From the NCBI GenBank assembly GCA_003661945.1, contig QMXC01000059.1:1-7126 (forward strand): a DNA stretch of 7,126 nucleotides. The letters run 5' to 3'. Source of the stretch: Candidatus Bathyarchaeota archaeon (GTDB taxonomy: Archaea > Thermoproteota > Bathyarchaeia > Bathyarchaeales > UBA233). Positions 1 through 5,474 of this stretch are shown here, piece after piece (position 1 is the stretch's first letter; each line of letters starts with the position of its first letter). The notes under the pieces are model-generated. The model searched no databases, was not told the origin of the DNA, and saw nothing but the letters and a program-made list of their open reading frames with translations. A program made the position numbers and the translations under genes.

Positions 1-1859
1 CGCCTAATCCACGATGGGAGAAACCTTTGACAGTAGAGCGTAGAAAACCTGTAGTCAAGAAAGATTATGGCGCCTTTATCCGTTAATCTCCGTATGGGTC
101 TACCCGCTGTTTGCGCTGCTTTCTTCATAGCTGGCAAAACATAGCCGTATTCTCTTCCGTAGCCCGGGAAACATTTTTCGAAATACTCTATTTGTGCCTT
201 GACCTTAGGCGTGGGCTCTGCGTAGGGAACTCCAACAATCACCACGGAATTCATCTCGCCGCCCGGGTAGTCCACGCCTTCCGAAGACCTTCCGCCTTGA
301 ACGCCCAGCAGAACTGCTCCTCCCCGTTTGGCGTAGGATTTGAACTCGCTGATTAGCCGAGCGTTTTCTCTCGAACGCATTTTCCTCCTTTCGTAGAAAA
401 GCGGTTTATCAACGAAGTCTCGGATTCCCGCTTTCAACAAAGCTTCCAAAACCTCGTAGGAAGCTGCGAAGACTCCTACGTTGGCTGGTGTGCAACACGT
501 AACCTCGGCTATTCGTTTGACTATCTTTCGATACATTTCCTCGGTTCTCCGTGTCATGGCTGTTGTTACTCCGCGGCACACTAGTGCGAGAACGTTTTCT
601 TCTGGAAAAGGTGGAGGCACAACTTTCTTCACGGAATCTTCGTCTAGCTGCGTTATCTTGGCGTAGGCTTCTAAAGGCTGAAGCGTTCCGGACATTATTA
701 CGCTGCAGTAAACTCTTGAGAAAACGGGGACAGTTATCTTAGCCGGGTCTAGCGCTACTATTTCCAGCTTAACCGCAGATGTTCCCGTTTTCGTCGTATA
801 TCGAGTCAAGGCGTGCACGAAGGAAGGGTCTTCAGCGGTTTCCATCCATCTCAAAAGGAATTCGGCTGTTCTTCGAATATATGAACGTGGAAACCTTCCC
901 TCATTCAGCAAGGTTCGCTTAACAATCATTCCGACCTCGTGAAGTTCTTCTAGAAACGCTGAAACATCCGCAGTTTCAGCTTCACGTTCTATGATTTCAA
1001 AAATTAGTTGCGGTTGAATGAGTGATTCCTTTCTGCTTTTTCCGCTGATGTTTTCCAGCGAGGTTCTGAACGCCTTGCAAAACTCCGCGATGTCTTCATA
1101 TTCGAACCGTTTCGCCTCGTTTTCCGCTTGTCTCAAAGTGAAAGCTGACAAGCTATCGCTTGCGATTTCCACAGCGGTGTCTGGAAGGTTATGCGCTTCG
1201 TCAACAATCAATAGGACTTTGCCCAATCCTTTTTCGAGGTTTTTCATGAAAAACGCTCTTATCTTCGGGTCGAAGACGTATAGATAGCTTAAAGCTACCA
1301 CGTTAACTTCGCTTATGGAGGCTTTGACGAGCTCGTAGGGACAGAACCTTTCCACGCGGCATATTTTATGAATTTCCGACGCCTTGTATGGTCTAAGCAT
1401 GATCTGCTGTTGCAGTTCGCCGTACCGTTCGAAGTCTCGTTCAATTCGGCTATAGTATGGGCACCGCTCTTCGGATTTTAGCATCTCACAAGCTTCCATG
1501 ACTGCCCTAGCATCTGAGGCTCTCCGTGCAACCATGGGGTGTAAACACATTTCAGAGCGTCCACGAACGGATAAGCCTGAAACTATCTGTTTCTTCGCGA
1601 TTTCCATGAGCTCTTCGATGACGCGGTCGTGTTGCCTATGAGTCTTAGCTACATACAAGATCTGAAGGTTTCGCTCCAAGGCGATGGGTAGACACGCGGA
1701 CAATGCTGCGACGGTTTTGCCTAACCCGTTGCTTCCTTCAATCAAGACGTTGGTTCGGTTATCCACGGCTTCATGAATTGTTTTGATGAACTTGTCTTGG
1801 AAAGGTCTAACCTTCACGTACGGGAAGTATTCTCTGACTTTTGGCGGGAGCTTAACCAT
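1..1859 (-). CDS. xpd: XPD/Rad3-family Fe-S DNA helicase (3' end cut by window edge)
   Basis: The frame is open from the ATG at 1859 to the window edge (619 codons, no stop). Archaeal XPD enzymes are about 550-650 residues, so only a short C-terminal piece should be missing. It is a superfamily 2, 5'-to-3' ATP-dependent DNA helicase with an Fe-S cluster. Visible motifs: Walker A EGSNGLGKT (41-49); Cys-rich cluster domain with C105, C124, C133 and C173 as likely ligands, the last in FCPYEL; Walker B VDEAH (219-223); motif IV region IMSGTL (388-393); motif V region QGGRSSEGVDYPGG (521-534); motif VI QTAGRPIRR (583-591). C167 is an extra cysteine near the cluster. The start overlaps the nth stop by one base (TGATG), with GAGG just upstream, so it is probably translationally coupled to nth. 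In the family it acts in DNA repair; its exact archaeal role is unsettled. The XPD assignment is firm; DinG is less likely given the motif VI and CPYE context. Confidence 0.95.
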   Translation of the reverse strand, partial: MVKLPPKVREYFPYVKVRPFQDKFIKTIHEAVDNRTNVLIEGSNGLGKTVAALSACLPIALERNLQILYVAKTHRQHDRVIEELMEIAKKQIVSGLSVRGRSEMCLHPMVARRASDARAVMEACEMLKSEERCPYYSRIERDFERYGELQQQIMLRPYKASEIHKICRVERFCPYELVKASISEVNVVALSYLYVFDPKIRAFFMKNLEKGLGKVLLIVDEAHNLPDTAVEIASDSLSAFTLRQAENEAKRFEYEDIAEFCKAFRTSLENISGKSRKESLIQPQLIFEIIEREAETADVSAFLEELHEVGMIVKRTLLNEGRFPRSYIRRTAEFLLRWMETAEDPSFVHALTRYTTKTGTSAVKLEIVALDPAKITVPVFSRVYCSVIMSGTLQPLEAYAKITQLDEDSVKKVVPPPFPEENVLALVCRGVTTAMTRRTEEMYRKIVKRIAEVTCCTPANVGVFAASYEVLEALLKAGIRDFVDKPLFYERRKMRSRENARLISEFKSYAKRGGAVLLGVQGGRSSEGVDYPGGEMNSVVIVGVPYAEPTPKVKAQIEYFEKCFPGYGREYGYVLPAMKKAAQTAGRPIRRLTDKGAIIFLDYRFSTLYCQRFLPSWIR

Positions 1860-2527
1860 CACTCATCCTCTACGTTAACACGTGGGCAAACATCGTTTAA
1901 GGGGCAAGATCCGCAAAGCGGTTTTCTTGCTTTACAGTATTTCCTCCCTAGGAGTATAAGCAGAACGTGAACTGCTAGATAGTCTTCAGCGTCGTAAAGA
2001 GACTGAAGCGCTAGTCGAACTTCCTCGTAGCTTCCTTGAGCCGGAGCCAATCCAAGTCTTCGTGAAACGCGGTTCACATGTGTATCAACGGGAACCACCG
2101 GCTTTTTTGCGCAGAAAAGCAACAAGATATCCGCTGTTTTTCGCCCTATTCCGGGAAGCATAAGCAAAGTTTTTCGAGCTTCTTCTGTTGGCAAGGCTAA
2201 AACTTTTTCGAGCTTTCCATCGAACTTTTCGAGTATGATGTTCGAAAGCCTTTTTATCATTCTGGACTTGTTGCGGTATAGTCCAGCTGGCTTGAGGCAT
2301 TCTTCAATTTCTTCCAGACTCGCCTTCGAAAACGCTTCGGGCGTCATCCTGAACTTTTTCGAAATCTTTTCGAAGGCTCTAGCTGTGTTTACGTCCGAAG
2401 TGTTCTGCGAGATAATGGTGCGAATAAGGGTTGCGAACACGTTTCTACACGGCGAACCCGTCCATTCTGGCAAACTGAAATTTCTCCGCAACGTTTCCAG
2501 AATCTTAGCAGCTTTTTCCCTTCCCAT
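1859..2527 (-). CDS. nth: Endonuclease III (HhH-GPD DNA glycosylase/AP lyase, Fe-S)
   Basis: At 222 residues this is the normal length for the Nth family. The enzyme excises oxidised pyrimidines and cleaves the abasic site in base excision repair. Visible features: SQNTSD at 40-45, where bacterial Nth has its damage-recognition Gln; the helix-hairpin-helix LPGIGRKTAD at 124-133 with catalytic Lys130; VPVDTHV at 145-151 with catalytic Asp148. The C-terminal 4Fe-4S loop is complete as C198-x6-C205-x2-C208-x5-C214. Presence of the Lys argues for a bifunctional lyase rather than a MutY or MIG-type enzyme. It is the first gene of a minus-strand operon and overlaps xpd by one base. No Shine-Dalgarno precedes the ATG; a TATA-like box lies 24-32 bases upstream, so the mRNA is probably leaderless. 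Confidence 0.95.
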   Translation of the reverse strand: MGREKAAKILETLRRNFSLPEWTGSPCRNVFATLIRTIISQNTSDVNTARAFEKISKKFRMTPEAFSKASLEEIEECLKPAGLYRNKSRMIKRLSNIILEKFDGKLEKVLALPTEEARKTLLMLPGIGRKTADILLLFCAKKPVVPVDTHVNRVSRRLGLAPAQGSYEEVRLALQSLYDAEDYLAVHVLLILLGRKYCKARKPLCGSCPLNDVCPRVNVEDE

Positions 2528-2550
2528 TTTTGAACACTTAACTTTGAAAA

Positions 2551-2559
2551 CAATAAATA
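2551..2559 (-). promoter_or_regulatory. TATA-like box for nth-xpd
   Basis: On the minus strand this reads TATTTATTG, centred about 28 bases before the nth ATG at 2527. Archaeal TATA boxes centre about 26-27 bases before the transcription start, so the transcript would begin at or within a few bases of the ATG. A second candidate, TATTTATA on the same strand at 2574-2581, would give a leader of about 24 bases. The position is seen in the sequence; the function is inferred. Confidence 0.5.
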
Positions 2560-2573
2560 CTGAACTGGTGACG

Positions 2574-2581
2574 TATAAATA
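2574..2581 (+). promoter_or_regulatory. TATA box for the PAC3-like/UbiD operon
   Basis: TATAAATA, a near-consensus archaeal TATA box, lies centred about 22 bases before the TTG start at 2599. The predicted transcription start falls at about 2600-2604, essentially on the start codon. It shares a 71-base intergenic space with the nth promoter on the opposite strand, forming a divergent promoter. An upstream A/T stretch at 2551-2559 could also serve this strand. Confidence 0.55.
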
Positions 2582-2598
2582 GGCATGGTGTATTTGAA

Positions 2599-3003
2599 TT
2601 GTCTAGTCCAAAAGTTGTTAAGGAAGAAATAGTTGAAAGGAATACGCGTTTCCTAGCTGTGTTTGTTGAAACCAAAAATGCATGCTTGATTCTGCTCAGC
2701 GAAAGCGAAGACTATCTCGGAACCTTAGCCATTGCTGTTCCGCCGCCGAAAGGCTTAGGCGAAATCGCCACTGCCCCTGCAACTTCTTCGATTCTGCTAG
2801 GCGACCGAAACATCATCACTGCACGCATGTTCGCTGAACACGTAGCAACTAACACTAACAAAATCGCCCTCGTATCCGTCTATCTGCGAACAATAAACGA
2901 AGCGGAAGCAAGACCCATCCTTCTTAAGCTAATAGAAAAAATCATAAAAAACCGGCAATCTCCTCCTTCCTCGCAACCGGAGAAAGAAGGAGTCTCGGCA
3001 TGA
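2599..3003 (+). CDS. Small protein resembling proteasome assembly chaperone PAC3/Pba3
   Basis: A 134-residue soluble protein with no signal peptide or membrane segment. Residues 7-117 follow, motif by motif, the human PAC3 (PSMG3) sequence as I remember it. LGTL at 40-43 matches its MGTL, SSILLG at 63-68 matches its TKVLLG, FAEHVAT at 78-84 matches its FAKNLVA, and IALVSVYL at 89-96 precedes a final helix, LLKLIEKII. Residues 118-134 are a polar Ser/Pro/Glu tail lacking in PAC3. PAC3-type chaperones help build the 20S proteasome alpha ring in eukaryotes; a role in an archaeon is inference. The TTG start is chosen because no ATG, GTG or TTG lies further upstream in frame after the TATA box. 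An out-of-frame ATG at 2585 opens only a 15-residue frame ending at 2632. The stop overlaps the next start (ATGA), which indicates an operon. A broader PAC3/PAC4-fold dimeric protein of unknown function is the main alternative. Confidence 0.6.
   Translation: MSSPKVVKEEIVERNTRFLAVFVETKNACLILLSESEDYLGTLAIAVPPPKGLGEIATAPATSSILLGDRNIITARMFAEHVATNTNKIALVSVYLRTINEAEARPILLKLIEKIIKNRQSPPSSQPEKEGVSA
2963..2992 (+). promoter_or_regulatory. Inverted repeat covering the ribosome binding site of the UbiD-like gene
   Basis: CTCCTTC at 2963-2969 is perfectly complementary to GAAGGAG at 2986-2992, with a 16-base loop. The right arm contains AAGGAG (2987-2992), the Shine-Dalgarno sequence 7 bases before the ATG at 3000. 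The hairpin lies inside the last codons of the PAC3-like gene. Ribosomes finishing that gene would open it, which would couple translation of the two genes. The complementarity is seen; the regulatory role is inferred, and a 7-base stem with a 16-base loop is only moderately stable. Confidence 0.35.
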
Positions 3004-4340
3004 CCACCCTAAGAAAATTCCTCAAAGAAATGGATGAGAAAGGAGAAATACTCGCTATAAAGGAGAAGTTCTCCCCACGTTTTCAAATACCCGCTATAAT
3101 CCAAAAATTCGACGGCGGACCGGTGCTTCTCTTCAAAAAGGTGCGCGGTTACAAAAACCGTGTAGTTGCAAACGTTTGCGGAACCAGAGAACGCCTGTGT
3201 TTCGCTTTGGAGACAAACGTGGAAAATCTTTATTCCCGCCTTTTCGAAGCATGGGAAAAACCTGTTGAACCGAAAATCGTCGATGACGCGCCCGTAAAAG
3301 AAGTAACGGAAAAGCCGAATCTCGGTAGAATTCCGGTTTTGACGCATTTTGAGAAAGACGCAGGCGCCTACATAACTTCAGCTGTCATTTCGGCTAGAAG
3401 TCCAGACGGAGAAATCGAAAACGTTTCCATCCACCGCCTCCAAGTTTTAGACGAAACACGTTTAGCCATCCGTCTCGTGCCCCGCCATCTTTTCAAGCTC
3501 TGGAACCTAGCCAAACAGGAAAACACGGATTTAGACGTAGCTATCTCCATAGGCGTGCACCCAGCAGTAATGCTAGCCGCAAGCTCACCTCTACCGTTCG
3601 GAACAAGCGAATTTGCTGTAGCCAACACGTTGCTGAACAACGAGCTTCGACTCGTCAAGTGTAGATACGTAGACGCTTATGCAGTGGCAGACGCTGAAAT
3701 AGTTCTGGAAGGGAGAATCTCAACACGGGAGCAAACGCTGGAAGGACCATTAGTTGATATTACTGGAACCTACGATATTCAACGAAGCCAGCCCGTCGTG
3801 GAAGTTGTCGGCGTGATGCACAGAGAAGACTACCTTTACCAGGCGCTTTTGCCTTCGGGGAGCGAACACAAGCTCTTGATGGGGTTGCCCCGTGAGGCTC
3901 TGATATGGCGTTCTGTCGCAAACGTGGTTCCCGTGGTAAAGGCGGTAAACCTTTCCGTAGGCGGATGCGGATGGCTCCACGCCTTCATATCAATCGAAAA
4001 GCAGACAGAGGGCGACGCAAAAAACGCCATATTGGCTGCTTTTTCGGCGCATCCAAGCCTTAAACACGTAATTGTAGTGGATTCAGACATAAACGTTTAC
4101 GACTCAAACGAGGTTGAATGGGCTGTTGCAACGCGCTTCCAAGCAGACAAGGACTTGGTAATAATCCGCAACGTCCGAGGCTCAACCCTGGACCCATCAG
4201 CAGACCAGAAAAACGGCTTAACCACAAAAATGGGCATAGACGCAACCAAGCCCATCGCAGAGCATAAGGAAAAATTCGAAAAAGCCAGAATACCCTTAGA
4301 CAAAGAAACCGAAAACTTTCTACAAGGTTTCAAAGCCTGA
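3000..4340 (+). CDS. UbiD-family prenylated-FMN decarboxylase, probable anhydromevalonate phosphate decarboxylase
   Basis: A 446-residue cytoplasmic enzyme with the full UbiD fold length. Compared with fungal Fdc1 numbering from memory, the cofactor and metal motif N-x-S-x-x-R appears as N141, S143 and R146. H163 and E204 sit at the spacing of the other metal ligands, and E248 in LEGP matches the first catalytic Glu. The second catalytic Glu is replaced by Asp253 (PLVDITGTY). DAEIVLEG at 231-238 and GGCGWLHAFIS at 321-331 are further family signatures. UbiD enzymes use prenylated FMN made by UbiX, which is not in this window. In Archaea the commonest role of such a gene is decarboxylation of anhydromevalonate 5-phosphate to isopentenyl phosphate for membrane lipid synthesis; that substrate is inferred from lineage. 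Aromatic acid decarboxylation is the alternative. It is the second gene of an operon, with a 4-base ATGA overlap and AAGGAG 7 bases before the ATG. Confidence 0.85.
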   Translation: MTTLRKFLKEMDEKGEILAIKEKFSPRFQIPAIIQKFDGGPVLLFKKVRGYKNRVVANVCGTRERLCFALETNVENLYSRLFEAWEKPVEPKIVDDAPVKEVTEKPNLGRIPVLTHFEKDAGAYITSAVISARSPDGEIENVSIHRLQVLDETRLAIRLVPRHLFKLWNLAKQENTDLDVAISIGVHPAVMLAASSPLPFGTSEFAVANTLLNNELRLVKCRYVDAYAVADAEIVLEGRISTREQTLEGPLVDITGTYDIQRSQPVVEVVGVMHREDYLYQALLPSGSEHKLLMGLPREALIWRSVANVVPVVKAVNLSVGGCGWLHAFISIEKQTEGDAKNAILAAFSAHPSLKHVIVVDSDINVYDSNEVEWAVATRFQADKDLVIIRNVRGSTLDPSADQKNGLTTKMGIDATKPIAEHKEKFEKARIPLDKETENFLQGFKA

Positions 4341-4371
4341 TTTTACGTATGGTTTTCTACGCACTAACTAA

Positions 4372-4378
4372 TATATAA
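4372..4378 (+). promoter_or_regulatory. TATA box for the CBS-domain gene
   Basis: TATATAA lies in the gap after the UbiD-like stop. Counting about 26 bases from its centre places the transcription start near 4401. That is downstream of the GTG at 4386 which opens the longest frame, so that GTG would be outside the mRNA. This supports the internal start at 4458 and gives a leader of about 57 bases. The rest of the gap 4341-4457 is A/G-rich with no convincing terminator or RNA structure. Confidence 0.55.
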
Positions 4379-4445
4379 CTAACTCGTGAATAAAACTGGT
4401 GGGAACTTGAGCTTCGAAAAGAAAAAGGAGAAACAAAAGGAACGT

Positions 4446-4451
4446 GGAGGT
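4446..4451 (+). promoter_or_regulatory. Strong Shine-Dalgarno that fixes the CBS gene start
   Basis: GGAGGT, the full anti-Shine-Dalgarno complement, lies 6 bases before a TTG at 4458. It is the strongest ribosome binding site in the window and decides the start of the CBS-domain protein. Confidence 0.7.
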
Positions 4452-4457
4452 AAGGGT

Positions 4458-4916
4458 TTGTCGCTGAAAGTAGAGGACATAATGGTGACTGATGTAATAA
4501 CCGTAGACGCGAATCTCACGGTGAAGGAAGCCGCACAAATAATGAACAAATTCGAAATCGGCTGCCTAGTCGCCGTAGACAAGGGAAAAGCAACCGGAAT
4601 ACTTACCGAACGAGACCTACTAAAAAGAGTGGTAGCAGAAGCTCGAGACGTTGAAAAAACAAAAATAAAAGACGTCATGTCCAGCCCACTCATAGTTGTT
4701 GAGCCTGAAATGGAGCTCGAAGACGCAGCTAAACTAATGTTCGAAATGAAAATCAAGAAACTTCCAGTGGTAAAAGGGAAGCAGTTAGTCGGCTTAATCA
4801 CGCTTACAGACATCGCTCGGTTCCAACCTCAAATAATGAAAATACTGAAGCAGCTTTCCCAGCGGGAACAAACGCCTAAAAGAATGAAGAAAATAATAAA
4901 TCATTACGTTGTATAG
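4458..4916 (+). CDS. Tandem CBS-domain protein
   Basis: With the TTG at 4458 as start, the product is 152 residues and begins MSLKVEDIM, the usual opening of free-standing two-CBS archaeal proteins. CBS1 spans about residues 6-62, ending in GILTERDLLKRV, which carries the T-x-x-D nucleotide-ribose contact. CBS2 spans about 70-122, ending in GLITLTDIARF with the same pattern. A basic helical tail follows (about 124-152). Two CBS repeats pack into a Bateman module that typically binds AMP, ATP or S-adenosylmethionine and acts as an energy or metabolite sensor; ligand and partner are unknown here. A longer frame opens at GTG 4386 and would add 24 highly charged, low-complexity residues. It is disfavoured because it lies too close to the TATA box and lacks a Shine-Dalgarno. 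The gene has its own promoter and ends 9 bases from the oppositely oriented GINS gene. Confidence 0.88.
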   Translation: MSLKVEDIMVTDVITVDANLTVKEAAQIMNKFEIGCLVAVDKGKATGILTERDLLKRVVAEARDVEKTKIKDVMSSPLIVVEPEMELEDAAKLMFEMKIKKLPVVKGKQLVGLITLTDIARFQPQIMKILKQLSQREQTPKRMKKIINHYVV

Positions 4917-4925
4917 GGTGAAGGT

Positions 4926-5474
4926 TCAACTCGAAATCTCCACCTTCTCAGCAACCCCACGTCTAATAAAAACTTCAGCGTTCTCAAACGGTAAAGTAGC
5001 CACATCTTCAGCCATAAAAGGACCATAAGTCTTCATATCAGCCCCAACTATAGCTGGAACATCCTTCAAAAACCGGACAACAACGGTTTTCGGTTTTTCC
5101 TCCAGAGCCTTCGCCAATCTTCCGCGTAAGAGCTCGTTGGAAAAGGACTGAAACTCCTCGACCAGCGAAGCCAGCTTTCTATTCCAAGGCTGCTCTTCCT
5201 GAACAAGAACCATGTCAGAAACTTTTTCTCCTTTTAACGCTTTTCGAACAATTTTTTCCAGCCGTAACTGTAGGAGTTCTCTAACCATCGCCTCTACATT
5301 CCCGGTTTTCCGGCGGAGAATCTTGGCTTTCACGCTTTTCTCATCCAGCATGCGGCTTTCTTCCCGAAGCTTCTTAATATAGCCCGCAACCTTAACGTAG
5401 AAATCATCCGGAAGCTCTTGAATCTCCGTGCTTTCTTTTTCCCTCCTCCAAGCTTCATAAAGCTCTTTATACAT
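4926..5474 (-). CDS. gins51: GINS complex subunit, A-B type (Gins51/Gins15, Sld5/Psf1-like)
   Basis: At 182 residues this has the family length. The N-terminal helical A domain (about 1-115) begins YKELYEAWRREK and continues with predicted long helices. A short linker leads to the small beta-rich B domain (about 130-180), with VVRFLKDVPAIVG, KTYGPF (148-153) and a terminal RRGVAEKVE. The A-then-B order is that of Sld5 and Psf1 and of archaeal Gins51; Gins23 has the reverse order. In Archaea GINS joins MCM and the GAN/Cdc45 nuclease to form the replicative helicase. The ATG lies within the end of priS, sharing 8 bases (ATGTATAA), and is preceded by a Shine-Dalgarno, so primase and GINS should be made together. 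The priS-gins pairing is a known archaeal arrangement. Confidence 0.93.
   Translation of the reverse strand: MYKELYEAWRREKESTEIQELPDDFYVKVAGYIKKLREESRMLDEKSVKAKILRRKTGNVEAMVRELLQLRLEKIVRKALKGEKVSDMVLVQEEQPWNRKLASLVEEFQSFSNELLRGRLAKALEEKPKTVVVRFLKDVPAIVGADMKTYGPFMAEDVATLPFENAEVFIRRGVAEKVEISS

Noticed and set aside
111..1287. Several plus-strand open frames of 61-89 codons in the left 1.3 kb
   Set aside because: They lie opposite the continuous XPD frame, which carries all helicase motifs, and encode no recognisable domain.
1..1859. Possible frameshift or pseudogene in the helicase, as no complete frame closes in the window
   Set aside because: Translation from 1859 down to base 1 stays open for 619 codons with all motifs intact; it merely lacks its stop because of the window edge.
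3009..3347. 112-codon minus-strand frame opposite the UbiD-like gene
   Set aside because: No family resemblance; it is antisense to conserved UbiD N-terminal sequence.
4341..4361. T-runs and a CGTA/TACG repeat after the UbiD-like stop, considered as a terminator
   Set aside because: Only 4-base T-runs and a 4-base stem; not distinguishable from chance.
4379..4813. 144-codon minus-strand frame opposite the CBS gene
   Set aside because: Ser/Thr/Phe-rich product typical of antisense to Lys/Glu-rich coding sequence. The plus strand has two clear CBS motifs and a strong ribosome binding site.
4920..4947. GAAGGT / ACCTTC 6-base inverted repeat between the convergent CBS and GINS genes, considered as a bidirectional terminator
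   Set aside because: Short stem with a 16-base loop, mostly inside the GINS coding sequence, and no T-tract on either side.
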